Shown here piece by piece: positions 1-8,427 of a stretch of DNA of 64,000 nt. Both the position numbers and the translations under genes were made by a program. The first letter of the stretch is position 1. Each line of letters starts with the position of its first letter. Under the pieces are notes generated by a model. It was not told where the DNA came from. It searched no databases and saw only the letters and a list, made by a program, of their open reading frames with translations. The DNA is from Brevundimonas vesicularis (GTDB taxonomy: Bacteria > Pseudomonadota > Alphaproteobacteria > Caulobacterales > Caulobacteraceae), in assembly GCF_014204545.1 (NCBI RefSeq), contig NZ_JACHLJ010000001.1:1240001-1304000 (forward strand), given 5' to 3'.

Positions 1-675
1 ATCGAGGATCGACGCACGCGCCTGCGGGCGGTGGCGCGCGGCCTGCCGGCGCGGCCGGAAGACCTGCTGGCCCTGGCGCAGCAGCGGCTGGACCACGTGT
101 CGAGCCGGCTGGGATCGGGCCTGCAACGCAATGTCGCCCTGCACGAGCGGCATCTGGCGGTGACCGGCGGCAAGCTGAGCCCGGCCCTGCTGCGCACACG
201 GATCGAGCGGGGGCAGGATCGGCTGCGCGGCGCCGGCGACCGGCTGGGCGCCGCGCTTCAGGCCGGCGTGGCGCGCGGCGAGCGGCGGTTGTTGCAGGTC
301 TCGGCCCGCCTGTCGCCCGAACCGCTACATCGGCGGCTGGACCAGCGTCAGGCGCGGCTTGAAGCCGTCGGCGCGCGACTGGACGGGGTCCTGCCGCGCC
401 GGCTGGAGCGCGAAGCCGATCGCCTTGCAGCGCTGTCACGGGCCCTGACGACGCTGGACCCCGGACGTCCCAAGCCCGGCTTCGCCCGTGTGGAAGATGC
501 AGATGGCGCCTGGATCACCTCGGCCAAGGCGCTTGAGGCGGGTCAGTCTGTCAAGCTGGTGTTCGGCGACGGCGCTCAGCCCGCGACGATCGACGGCGGC
601 GAACCCCGTCCGTCCGCGCCGCGTCCGGCGGCCAAGCCGAAGCCGTCCGCCGCCGATCAGGGCAGCCTGTTCTGA
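1..675 (+). CDS. xseA: Exodeoxyribonuclease VII large subunit, C-terminal part (5' end outside window)
   Basis: The reading frame is open from base 1, so this is the 3' portion of a gene that begins upstream. It shows the long Arg/Leu/Ala-rich helical region of XseA, made of heptad-like segments such as RRLDQRQARLEAVGARL, followed by the small C-terminal domain (PGFARVEDADGAWITSAKAL, then a VKLVFGDG strand) and the common end QGSLF. XseA is the large subunit of the cytosolic exonuclease VII, which degrades single-stranded DNA in repair and recombination. The catalytic and OB-fold parts are outside the window, so the assignment rests on the helical region and C-terminal domain. The gene lies upstream of lspA in the same direction. 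Confidence 0.8.
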   Translation: MEDRRTRLRAVARGLPARPEDLLALAQQRLDHVSSRLGSGLQRNVALHERHLAVTGGKLSPALLRTRIERGQDRLRGAGDRLGAALQAGVARGERRLLQVSARLSPEPLHRRLDQRQARLEAVGARLDGVLPRRLEREADRLAALSRALTTLDPGRPKPGFARVEDADGAWITSAKALEAGQSVKLVFGDGAQPATIDGGEPRPSAPRPAAKPKPSAADQGSLF

Positions 676-739
676 CGGCGGCGGATATGATCCGCGTTTT
701 CCGCTTCGCCCCGGCGCCGCTTCCTGCTAACGGCGCCGC

Positions 740-1225
740 ATGAAGATCACGCGCCTCGCCGTCACCGCCTATGTGTTCGCCCTCCTGATCATCGTCCTGG
801 ATCAGCTGACCAAGGCCTGGATCATCAGCGGCCTGTCGCTGCAGGAAGTCGGCCGCATCCCCGTCTTCCCGCCGATCCTCAACTTCAGCTGGGTCGAGAA
901 CACCGGCGTCAGCTTCGGCCTGTTCGGCGGCGGCGAAGCGCGCTGGGGTCTGGCCATCTTCTCCATCGTCGTCTCGGCTGGCCTGGCCTGGTGGGCGACG
1001 CAGTCGAACCGACGCCTGCTGATCACCGCAATCGGCTTCGTGATGGGCGGGGCGCTGGGCAATGTGATCGACCGGATCCGCTTCGGCTATGTGGTCGACT
1101 TCATCGACTTCTCGGGCACCGGCGTCTTTCCCTGGGTGTTCAACGTCGCCGACAGCGCCATCACCATCGGCGTCGTGCTGCTGATCATCGACAGTCTGGT
1201 GTCTGACAAACCCGCGAAAGCCTGA
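740..1225 (+). CDS. lspA: Lipoprotein signal peptidase (signal peptidase II)
   Basis: This 161-residue inner-membrane aspartyl protease removes signal peptides from diacylglyceryl-modified prolipoproteins. Four hydrophobic segments are visible, near residues 8-28, 68-87, 93-112 and 134-152. Family motifs are present: NTGVSFGLF (54-62), GGALGNVIDR (103-112), VVDF with the first catalytic Asp at 120, and FNVADS with the second catalytic Asp at 138. The length is normal for LspA. It starts 64 bases after xseA and is followed by a lipoprotein gene in the same direction whose product would be an LspA substrate. Confidence 0.97.
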   Translation: MKITRLAVTAYVFALLIIVLDQLTKAWIISGLSLQEVGRIPVFPPILNFSWVENTGVSFGLFGGGEARWGLAIFSIVVSAGLAWWATQSNRRLLITAIGFVMGGALGNVIDRIRFGYVVDFIDFSGTGVFPWVFNVADSAITIGVVLLIIDSLVSDKPAKA

Positions 1226-1395
1226 TCGGCTTTCCTTTCTTTTGAGCCTGATTCACGGCCTTGGCGGGATCGCCCCCTCGGCCGATCAGGCTCCGAGGTT
1301 GGCGCGGCCGTCGAAAAGTCGTAATCACCCCGTCTTCACTATGCCGACTGCGCCATCGCGGCGCTTCCTGCATCAGCCGACCAGAGCCTGAAACC

Positions 1396-1962
1396 ATGCG
1401 TATCCGCAGTGTCGCCGTCCTGACCCTCGTCGCCTCCTCCGCGCTCGCCGTCTCGGCCTGCGGCAGCATCAAACAGGGCATCGGCCTGACCAAGGTTGTG
1501 CCGGACGAGTTTGTCACTGTCTCTACCGCCCCGCTCAGCGTTCCGCCGGAATACGGCCTGCGTCCGCCCGCGCCCGGCCAGCCGCGCCCGCAGGAACTGG
1601 CCCCCGAAAGCGCCGCGCGTCAGATCCTTCTGGGTCAGCGTCAGGCCGTCACCCGCACGCCGGGCGAACAGGTCCTGGTGGCCCAGGCCGGCGGCGAACA
1701 GGCCGACCCGCTAGCCCGCTATGTCGTCGATGACGAGTTCGGCGATCTGGCGCACAAGGATGAAAGCTTCGCCAACCGTCTGATGTTCTGGCGCAAGGAC
1801 GACGCCTCGACCCAGGCCCCGACGGTCCGCCAGACGGCCGAAGGCCAGAAGACCATCGACGCCTCGACTGAGGCCGCCCGCCTTCAAGCTCTGACCGGCG
1901 GCCAGCAGGCCATCACGATCCAGCCGCGTCGCAGCAGCGGCTTCAAGCTGCCGGGCCTGTAA
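1396..1962 (+). CDS. DUF3035-family lipoprotein (BamF-like)
   Basis: The 188-residue product starts with a lipoprotein signal peptide (MRIRSVAVLTLVASSALAVS, then ACGS) with the lipidated Cys in a VSAC lipobox. The frame is open further upstream, but the ATG at 1396 places the signal peptide at the N-terminus and is preferred. The mature part contains VPDEFVTVSTAPLSVPPEYGLRPP, split here as the segments VPDEFVTVS and LSVPPEYGLRPP, typical of the alphaproteobacterial DUF3035 family that usually follows lspA. From general knowledge, members have been linked to the outer-membrane assembly (Bam) machinery and called BamF; I infer that role and do not see it in the sequence. It is probably anchored in the outer membrane and processed by the LspA encoded just upstream. 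Confidence 0.8.
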   Translation: MRIRSVAVLTLVASSALAVSACGSIKQGIGLTKVVPDEFVTVSTAPLSVPPEYGLRPPAPGQPRPQELAPESAARQILLGQRQAVTRTPGEQVLVAQAGGEQADPLARYVVDDEFGDLAHKDESFANRLMFWRKDDASTQAPTVRQTAEGQKTIDASTEAARLQALTGGQQAITIQPRRSSGFKLPGL

Positions 1963-2036
1963 AAACCGATACGACGGGCGCTTGCCACGGCAGCGTCCGT
2001 CCTTATTGTAGACGGACCTGATCAGGAGCTGTCTGC

Positions 2037-2480
2037 ATGACCGAAACCGTCGATATCGCCGACCTGTCCGGGATCGATCAACTGCGTCTGGGCATGACGG
2101 GCGGCTTCATCGCGCCCATCGCCCGCACCGTCGGCTTCGAACTGACCGAAGTGGAAGAGGGCCGGGTGGTGTTTGAGGCCATCCCCACCACCGCCGTCTA
2201 TAATCCGCTTGGCACGGTCCATGGCGGCTGGATCGCGACGGTGCTCGACTCGGCCTGCGGCTGCGTCGTGCATTCGACGCTTCGGCCGGGCCAGACCTAT
2301 ACGACGCTGGAACTGAAGACCGTTTTTCACAAGGCGCTGACCGCCGGCACGCCGGTTCGGGCTGAAGGCCGGATCGTTCAGGCCGGTCGCCGCGCGGCCT
2401 TCTCGGAGGCCGATCTACGCGGCCTGGACGGCAAGCTCTATGCGACCGCGACCTCGACCTGCCTGGTCATGGAGCGCTGA
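2037..2480 (+). CDS. PaaI-family hotdog-fold thioesterase
   Basis: The 147-residue protein matches small acyl-CoA thioesterases of the PaaI/4HBT hotdog fold. The signature is the block NPLGTVHGGWIATVLDSACG near residues 57-76, where the His-Gly-Gly loop and the helix carrying Asp line the active site. The later YTTLELKTVFHKAL segment is the second characteristic strand. It is a cytosolic enzyme that should hydrolyse acyl-CoA thioesters, and the physiological substrate cannot be read from the sequence. A GGAG motif lies about 10 bases upstream of the ATG at 2037. It stands alone between a lipoprotein gene and an exported protein gene. Confidence 0.9.
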   Translation: MTETVDIADLSGIDQLRLGMTGGFIAPIARTVGFELTEVEEGRVVFEAIPTTAVYNPLGTVHGGWIATVLDSACGCVVHSTLRPGQTYTTLELKTVFHKALTAGTPVRAEGRIVQAGRRAAFSEADLRGLDGKLYATATSTCLVMER

Positions 2481-2600
2481 GGGGGACGCTGAGGGCAGCA
2501 AGCGTTTGCCGCGCCTCGCTTTAGCCGCTATCAGCGGCGAGCGTTGATGATCGGCCGCCGATCGTCGTGCGCCCTCTCTCGCTGTCGGAAAAATAAGCTG

Positions 2601-3281
2601 ATGCGTCGCGTGTTCACCGCCCTGGCCGCCCTCTCCATCGCGGCCTCCGCCCTGCCCGTCGCCGCCGAGGCCCAGACCTCCCAGCGTCAACGCGAGCGCG
2701 GCGGGCAACAGCAACAGGCCTCCGGTGAAGACGCCGCGCCGTCGCGCGCGCCGCGCATTGCGCCCCTGCGTCGCCGCGCCAACGCCGGCCCCTGCCCCTA
2801 CGTGAAAATCCTCTACGACGCCGCCCGCTACGTCGAACTGGAAGGCGGCCGCGCCGCCGTGGCCAATGTCGGCTACACCGGCGAGATCGAAGGCATCTCT
2901 TCGGACTGCGAATATCGCGAGGCCGATCCGATTCGCGTCGATATGGACGTTCTGTTCAATCTGGGCCGCGGCGCGCAAGCGGCCGGCGAGCAACGCACCT
3001 ACCGCTATTGGATCGCGGTGACCGAGCGGAACAACGCCATCCTGTCCAAGGAATATTTCGACCTGCCGGTGAACTTCGAGGGCCAGCGCACCGCCTCGGT
3101 CACCGAACAGCGCACCATCGTCATTCCACGCGCCGGCATCGAGACCAGCGGCAGCAACTTCGAAATCCTGGTCGGTTTCGACGTGACGCCTGAAATGGCC
3201 GAGTTCAACCGCTCCGGCAGCCGCTTCCGCGTCAACGCCGGCACGACGCCAGCCGCGCCTGCCTCCGCACCGAGCCAATAA
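2601..3281 (+). CDS. Conserved exported protein, translationally coupled to argS
   Basis: I do not recognise a named function. The 226-residue product has a signal peptide ([24 protein letters not shown]) that cleaves around residue 24-26, then an Arg/Gln-rich stretch (residues 26-50) and a single globular domain of about 150 residues with several beta-strands. The [19 protein letters not shown] segment and a second Cys in SSDCEYRE could form a disulfide. A longer reading from 2544 adds an unlikely leader, so the ATG at 2601 was chosen. Its TAA stop overlaps the argS ATG by one base (TAATG), implying translational coupling. Similar proteins are annotated in Caulobacterales as Tat-signal or hypothetical proteins, but no twin-arginine motif is evident. 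Confidence 0.8.
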   Translation: MRRVFTALAALSIAASALPVAAEAQTSQRQRERGGQQQQASGEDAAPSRAPRIAPLRRRANAGPCPYVKILYDAARYVELEGGRAAVANVGYTGEIEGISSDCEYREADPIRVDMDVLFNLGRGAQAAGEQRTYRYWIAVTERNNAILSKEYFDLPVNFEGQRTASVTEQRTIVIPRAGIETSGSNFEILVGFDVTPEMAEFNRSGSRFRVNAGTTPAAPASAPSQ

Positions 3282-5083
3282 TGTCTGATCTGAAGACCGT
3301 CCTCAGCGAAGCGGTCGCCGCCGCCTTCGCCGCCGAAGGCGTGGACCCCGCCCTGGCCCGCGTCACTCCGTCGGACCGCCCCGACCTGGCCGATTTCCAG
3401 TCCAATGGCGCGCTTGCCGCCGCCAAGGCGCTGAAGGCCAATCCGCGCGAACTGGCTGGCAAGATCTCCGAGCGCCTGAGCGCGGATGCCCGTTTCGCCT
3501 CAGTCGAGGTCGCGGGACCCGGCTTCATCAATCTGAAGCTCTCCGACGCGCTGCTGGCCGAACGGGCGACCGAGGTTGCGAACGACGCAGACCACGCGGG
3601 CGCCGCGACCGTGGCCGAGCCGCGCCGGGTGGTCATCGACTACGGCGGTCCCAACGTCGCCAAGCCCATGCACGTCGGCCATTTGCGCAGCGCCATCATC
3701 GGTGAAAGTTTGAAGCGGTTGTTCCGCTTCCGCGGTGACCATGTGACCGGCGACGCCCACTTCGGCGACTGGGGCTTCCAGATGGGCCTGCTGATCGTCG
3801 CCTGCGGCGACGAGGGTCTGGCCGAGGCTTTCATGGTCGAAGGCGACGGCCCCTTCCCGGCCGAAAGCCCGGTCACCCTGGCCGACCTGGACCGCCTTTA
3901 TCCGCAGGCCGCCGGCAAGGCCAAGGAGGATCCGGCCTTCCGCGACCGCGCCCGCAAGGCGACGGCCGAACTGCAAAACGGCCGCCCCGGCTATCGCGCG
4001 CTGTGGCAGCATTTCGTGGCGGTCAGCCGCGAGGCGCTGAAGCGCGAGTACGGCGACCTGTCGGTCGATTTCGACCTGTGGAACGGCGAGAGCGACGCCG
4101 ATCCGCAGATGCCGGAAATGCTGGCGCACCTGGAGGAGACCGGCCTGCTGGTCGAGGACGACGGCGCCCAGGTGGTGCACGTCGCCAAGCCCGGCGAGAC
4201 GCGCAAGAAAAAGCTGGCCGACGGCTCGGTGATCGAGGCCCCGTCGCCCCCGCCCCTGCTGGTCATCAGCTCGGAAGGCTCGGCCATGTACGGCACGACC
4301 GACTTGGCCACGATCCTGGACCGCAAGAAGGCTCTATCGCCCGACCTGGCCCTCTACGTGGTCGACGAACGCCAGGCCGAGCATTTCGAACAGGTCTTCC
4401 GCGCCGCCTATCTGGCCGGTTACGCCGAACAGGGCGCGCTGGAGCATCTCGGCTTCGGCACGATGAACGGACCGGACGGCAAGCCTTTCAAGACCCGCGC
4501 GGGCGGGGTGCTGAAGCTGCGCGACCTGATCGATCAGGCGACCGAAAAGGCGCGCGAGCGCCTGCACGAGGCCAAGCTGGGCGACGACCTGTCGCCGGAG
4601 GAGTTCGAGGCCATCGCGCACAAGGTGGCCATCGCCGCCCTGAAGTTCGCCGACCTGTCGAATGCGCGCACCACCAGCTACGTCTTCGATCTCGACCGCT
4701 TCATGAGCTTCGAGGGCAAGACCGGACCGTATCTGCTGTATCAATCGGTCCGCATCAAATCCCTGCTGCGCAAAGGCGCCGAACAGGGACAGACGCCCGG
4801 CGCCATCGTCATCGCTGAACCCGCCGAACGCGACTTGGCCCTGACGCTGGACGCCTTCTCGACCGCCGTGTCGGACGCCTACGACAAGCGGATGCCGCAT
4901 CTGGTCGCTGAACACGCCTATCGGGTGGCCCAGTCCTTCTCGAAGTTCTACGCCGCCTGCCCCGTGCTGATTGCGCCGGACGAAGCGACCAAACGCTCGC
5001 GCCTGGCCCTGTCCGCTGCGGCTCTGCGCCAGCTGGAAATCGCGTTGAACCTGCTGGGCATCGACACGCCGGAGCGGATGTAG
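3281..5083 (+). CDS. argS: Arginyl-tRNA synthetase
   Basis: The 600-residue cytosolic enzyme charges tRNA-Arg with arginine. It has the N-terminal Add1 domain (about residues 1-90), the class I catalytic core with the HIGH-type motif HVGH at residues 131-134 inside [14 protein letters not shown], and the ArgS-specific [10 protein letters not shown] near residue 400, which replaces the usual KMSKS. The C-terminal helical anticodon-binding domain contains [14 protein letters not shown] and ends in the typical [12 protein letters not shown]. Full length. The start codon overlaps the stop of the preceding exported-protein gene. Confidence 0.98.
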   Translation: MSDLKTVLSEAVAAAFAAEGVDPALARVTPSDRPDLADFQSNGALAAAKALKANPRELAGKISERLSADARFASVEVAGPGFINLKLSDALLAERATEVANDADHAGAATVAEPRRVVIDYGGPNVAKPMHVGHLRSAIIGESLKRLFRFRGDHVTGDAHFGDWGFQMGLLIVACGDEGLAEAFMVEGDGPFPAESPVTLADLDRLYPQAAGKAKEDPAFRDRARKATAELQNGRPGYRALWQHFVAVSREALKREYGDLSVDFDLWNGESDADPQMPEMLAHLEETGLLVEDDGAQVVHVAKPGETRKKKLADGSVIEAPSPPPLLVISSEGSAMYGTTDLATILDRKKALSPDLALYVVDERQAEHFEQVFRAAYLAGYAEQGALEHLGFGTMNGPDGKPFKTRAGGVLKLRDLIDQATEKARERLHEAKLGDDLSPEEFEAIAHKVAIAALKFADLSNARTTSYVFDLDRFMSFEGKTGPYLLYQSVRIKSLLRKGAEQGQTPGAIVIAEPAERDLALTLDAFSTAVSDAYDKRMPHLVAEHAYRVAQSFSKFYAACPVLIAPDEATKRSRLALSAAALRQLEIALNLLGIDTPERM

Positions 5084-5119
5084 GGTATAGACGGGGCGAC
5101 ATCCTCCCGGAGATCGCCC

Positions 5120-6127
5120 ATGTCGCTCGACGCCTATATCGCCGGCCTGCCCAAGGCCGAACTGCATCTGCACATCGAGGGCTCGCTGGAGCCCGAGCTG
5201 ATGTTCGAACTGGCGCAGCGCAACGGCGTGTCCATTCCCTACGACAGCGTCGAGGCCGTCAGGGCGGCCTATGATTTCTCGAACCTGCAGGACTTCCTGG
5301 ACATCTATTACGCGGGGGCCGCCGTCCTGCTGACGCGGCAGGATTTCGAGGATCTGGCCTTCGCCTATTTCCAGCGCGCGGCGGCGGATAATGTGCGCCA
5401 CGCCGAGATCTTCTTCGATCCCCAGACCCATACCGACCGCGGCGTGCCGTTCGGCGTGGTGGTCGAAGGTCTGATCGCGGGCATGGACCGGGCCAGGGCG
5501 GAGCTGGGCCTCAGCAGCGGTCTGATCCTAAGCTTCCTGCGCCACCTGACCGAGGATGAGGCTTTCGCGACGCTGGAGGCGGCCAAGCCCTATCTGCATC
5601 ATTTCATCGGGGTGGGGCTGGACTCGTCGGAGGTCGGCCATCCGCCGTCCAAGTTCCAGCGCGTCTTCGCCGCCGCGCGTGAGCTGGGCCTGAAACTGTG
5701 CGCCCGCGCCGGAGAAGAAGGCCCGCCCGCCTATGTGCACGAGGCGCTGGACCTGCTGAATATCGACCGGATGGACCACGGCAATCGCTCGATGGAGGAC
5801 GCGGCGCTGGTTCAGCGGCTGGCCGCCGAGCAGATGACCCTGACCGTCTGCCCTCTGTCGAACCTGAAGCTTTGCGTGGTCGATGACCTGAAGGACCATC
5901 CCGTCCCCGAGATGCTGCGCCGGGGCCTGCACGTCACCCTGAACTCGGACGATCCGTCCTATTTCGGGGGCTATGTGAACGACAACTACAGCCGGCTGGC
6001 TGAGGCCGTCGGCCTGACACGCGATCAGGTGACGCAGCTGGCGAAGAACAGCTTCGAAGGGTCGTTCCTGGGCGAGGCGGAGAAGGCGGCCTACCTGGCT
6101 GAGGTTGATGCCTACGCGCAGCGATGA
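5120..6127 (+). CDS. Adenosine/adenine deaminase family hydrolase, adenine deaminase type likely
   Basis: The 335-residue amidohydrolase has the zinc ligands of the family: HLH at residues 16-18, a later metal His, and NSDDPSYFGG near 275-284 with the catalytic Asp pair. The substrate loop reads GLDSSEVGHPPSKF around residues 167-180 instead of the GxDLAGxE pattern of true adenosine deaminases. From knowledge of the family, the SSE-PP-KF pattern marks the adenine deaminase (and fungal Aah1-like) branch, so conversion of adenine to hypoxanthine in purine salvage is the better guess. Automatic annotation would probably say adenosine deaminase. An SD-like GGAGA lies 7-8 bases before the ATG. The stop overlaps the next small gene by four bases (ATGA). 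Confidence 0.9.
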   Translation: MSLDAYIAGLPKAELHLHIEGSLEPELMFELAQRNGVSIPYDSVEAVRAAYDFSNLQDFLDIYYAGAAVLLTRQDFEDLAFAYFQRAAADNVRHAEIFFDPQTHTDRGVPFGVVVEGLIAGMDRARAELGLSSGLILSFLRHLTEDEAFATLEAAKPYLHHFIGVGLDSSEVGHPPSKFQRVFAAARELGLKLCARAGEEGPPAYVHEALDLLNIDRMDHGNRSMEDAALVQRLAAEQMTLTVCPLSNLKLCVVDDLKDHPVPEMLRRGLHVTLNSDDPSYFGGYVNDNYSRLAEAVGLTRDQVTQLAKNSFEGSFLGEAEKAAYLAEVDAYAQR

Positions 6128-6444
6128 ATGCCGCTCAAGCCGCTCTGGGCATCGCTGGCTGGTTGAGTATGGCGACAGGCATGATCAGCAGCATGGGCGC
6201 ACATCTCGCGGCCGACCACAGAAGGCGCAACGGGCTCGTTCCTCGAAAGACCCCGGACTTCTACGACTTCTCGAAAAATGTCTTTTACTTCGGCATAGGG
6301 CCGTCGTTCAGGACGATCTTTTCCGACGCACACCGTCACTATAACAGCCGCTTCATAACGCGTTGCGTCAAAGTCTCACGGGTGGCTTTCGTCCTCGCTG
6401 CGGCCTTCCTCGCTGCATTCGTCATATGCCTGGTTGTCTGGTGA
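6124..6444 (+). CDS. Small membrane protein of unknown function
   Basis: This 106-residue reading frame overlaps the deaminase stop through ATGA. It shows an N-terminal hydrophobic segment (about residues 9-29), a hydrophilic middle containing PDFYDFSKNVFYFGIGP, and a strongly hydrophobic C-terminal segment (VAFVLAAAFLAAFVICLVVW, residues 87-106) that should be a transmembrane helix ending at the C-terminus. Codon use is less GC-biased than in its neighbours. I do not recognise a family. The coupling and two plausible membrane helices favour a real gene, but a chance frame cannot be excluded. The LexA box of the next gene lies just downstream. Confidence 0.55.
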   Translation: MNAAQAALGIAGWLSMATGMISSMGAHLAADHRRRNGLVPRKTPDFYDFSKNVFYFGIGPSFRTIFSDAHRHYNSRFITRCVKVSRVAFVLAAAFLAAFVICLVVW

Positions 6445-6468
6445 TCCACACCCTTTAGATCCCTTCGT

Positions 6469-6483
6469 GTTCCTGATATGTTC
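6469..6483 (+). promoter_or_regulatory. LexA box (GTTC-N7-GTTC)
   Basis: The bases GTTCCTGATATGTTC form a perfect direct repeat GTTC-N7-GTTC, the LexA operator described for Alphaproteobacteria. It lies 6 bases before an ATG and 27 bases before the GTG start of a Y-family DNA polymerase, so it should overlap the promoter and place the polymerase under SOS control. Confidence 0.85.
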
Positions 6484-6509
6484 CACCGATGGAGCGGACA
6501 GGATCACCG

Positions 6510-7799
6510 GTGGAAGACGAGGCGAACCTCCGCTGGCTGTTCGTCGATCTGAACGCCTTCTTCGCCAGCGTCGAACAGCAGATGAACCCCGACTGGCGCG
6601 GCAAGCCGGTCATCGTTCGCCCGGCGATGAGCGAATACACCGGCGCCATCGCCGCCAGCTATGAGAGCAAGGCCTGGGGCGTTCACACCGGGATGCGGGT
6701 GTCCGAGGCGCGCAAACTGTGCCCTGACCTGATCGTCGCCGAGGCGCGCCCCGACCTTTACGTCAAAATCCATCAGCAGATCATGGCCGAGATCGACCGC
6801 CATGTTCCGGTGTGGAAGGTCGGCTCCATCGACGAATGTTCATGCGAACTGCTCGGTCCAGAACGGCTGGAGGCGAACGCCGTCGCCTTGGCCCGACGGA
6901 TTCAGATGGGCATCCTGCAAAACGTCGGCGACTGTCTGCGGTCGTCCGTCGGGCTGGCGCCGTCGCGTTTCCTGGCCAAGACCGCCTGCGGCATGCAGAA
7001 GCCCGCCGGGCTGACGGTGCTGCGCGCCAACGAGCTGCCCGGTCCCTTGCTGGACCTGCCGCTGTCGAAATATCCAGGCATCGGCTCGCGCATGCAGATC
7101 CGGTTGCAGGCGGCGGGCGTCACTGACACGGCCGGCCTTTGGAACATGAGCGCGAAACAGGCTCGGGCAGTCTGGAACAGCATCGAGGGCGAACGCATCT
7201 GGCGCGGCCTGCACGGTCTGGACAGCGAGCCGACGCCTGAGAAACCCCCCGCCTCGATCAGCCACAGCCACGTCCTGGCCCAGGCCATGCGGACCCCGGA
7301 CAAGGCGCGGGCCGTGGCGCGGCGGCTGGTGGTCAAGTGTGGGGCGCGTCTGCGGCGCATGGGCCTGACCGGCGCCAGCCTGACGCTGCATCTGGACATG
7401 GGGCCGAAGGCGACGCCCCGAAGCGGTCGACGCGGCTGGGAAACAGCGGCGATGAGTTGCCCCATCGCGCCCACGCAGGACACCTTCGCCCTTCTGGCCG
7501 CGCTCGACAGCCTGTGGCGCAAGGTCGAGCCCGAACTGGAGGCGGGACGCCTGAGCTATGTCGGGGTCGGGGTCCACGGCCTGAAATCCCGCGACGCCTT
7601 CGAGACCGACCTGTTCGCCGCTGGGCCGGATCAGGACGGCGACGCCCCGTCTCTTCGCCTGTCCCAGGCGCTGGATGCGCTGAACCGCCGCTACGGCAAG
7701 GACACCGTCAGCATCGGGCCCAAGGCCGGCCTGCCCGACTATATCGGCGCCAAGATCGCCTTCACCCGCATCCCCGAGGCCGAGGATTTCTGGGAGTGA
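6510..7799 (+). CDS. Y-family (DinB/ImuB-like) translesion DNA polymerase
   Basis: The product is 429 residues from the GTG at 6510. That start has AGGA at a 6-base spacing. An in-frame ATG at 6489, directly behind the LexA box, could serve if the transcript is leaderless. The palm carries all three catalytic carboxylates: Asp in FVDLNAFFASVEQ (residue 13) and Asp-Glu in SIDE (108-109), with an aromatic steric gate in NAFF. The thumb HhH region contains KYPGIGSRMQIRL, and a little-finger domain follows. The motif reads SIDECSCEL where canonical Pol IV has SIDEAYLD, so this is a divergent branch. It should copy damaged DNA in the cytosol. It stands alone and converges on pncA. Confidence 0.92.
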   Translation: MEDEANLRWLFVDLNAFFASVEQQMNPDWRGKPVIVRPAMSEYTGAIAASYESKAWGVHTGMRVSEARKLCPDLIVAEARPDLYVKIHQQIMAEIDRHVPVWKVGSIDECSCELLGPERLEANAVALARRIQMGILQNVGDCLRSSVGLAPSRFLAKTACGMQKPAGLTVLRANELPGPLLDLPLSKYPGIGSRMQIRLQAAGVTDTAGLWNMSAKQARAVWNSIEGERIWRGLHGLDSEPTPEKPPASISHSHVLAQAMRTPDKARAVARRLVVKCGARLRRMGLTGASLTLHLDMGPKATPRSGRRGWETAAMSCPIAPTQDTFALLAALDSLWRKVEPELEAGRLSYVGVGVHGLKSRDAFETDLFAAGPDQDGDAPSLRLSQALDALNRRYGKDTVSIGPKAGLPDYIGAKIAFTRIPEAEDFWE

Positions 7800-7806
7800 G
7801 GCCCAC

Positions 7807-8427
7807 CTAGCTCAGCAGGGACGCCGCGGCGACCTCAGCCACGCCGAAGGCCCTGAAACTGTCTTGGGCCGCCGCCTCGGTTTGCGGCGCGATGGCTCGG
7901 CTGGCGTCGGCGATCACCACGGCTTCGAACCCTTCGCGGACCGCGTCTTCGGCCGTGAAACGGACGCAGTAGTCAAAGGCCAGACCGCACAGGAAGACGC
8001 GCGACACGCCCAGTTCGCGCAACAGGCCGGCCAGCCCCGTCGGGGTGCGGTGATCGTTCTCGAAGAAGCCGGAATAGCTGTCGACCGCCGGATTATAACC
8101 CTTGCGGATCACGGCCATGGCCTTGTCCACCGTCGGCGCTGCATCGGGATGAAAGTCGGCGCCAGGCGTGCCCTGAAGACAATGATCCGGCCACAGCATC
8201 TGACGACCGTAGGCCACTTCGATCTCGGTGAACGGCGCCGCGCCGGGATGGTTGGAGGCGAAAGAGATCTGTTCTGGCGTATGCCAGTCCTGGGTTATGA
8301 TCACCCGGTCGAACCGAGCCGACAGCCGGTTGATCAGCGGCATGATCCCGGCACCGCCTGCGACCGCCAGACTGCCGCCTTCGCAGAAGTCGTTCTGGGG
8401 GTCGATGACCAGAAGAGCGTCGCTCAT
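7807..8427 (-). CDS. pncA: Nicotinamidase (pyrazinamidase)
   Basis: The 206-residue isochorismatase-fold enzyme hydrolyses nicotinamide to nicotinate in NAD salvage. The catalytic Asp is in VIDPQNDFCEGG (residue 9), the metal ligands are in TQDWHTP and SNHPG, the Lys is in DKAMAVIRKG, and the nucleophilic Cys lies in GLAFDYCV. The ATG at 8427 was chosen over the GTG one codon earlier because it overlaps the fbp stop as TGATG, implying coupling with fbp on the same transcript. Length is normal. The stop lies 7 bases from the end of the convergent polymerase gene, with no obvious terminator between them. Confidence 0.96.
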   Translation of the reverse strand: MSDALLVIDPQNDFCEGGSLAVAGGAGIMPLINRLSARFDRVIITQDWHTPEQISFASNHPGAAPFTEIEVAYGRQMLWPDHCLQGTPGADFHPDAAPTVDKAMAVIRKGYNPAVDSYSGFFENDHRTPTGLAGLLRELGVSRVFLCGLAFDYCVRFTAEDAVREGFEAVVIADASRAIAPQTEAAAQDSFRAFGVAEVAAASLLS

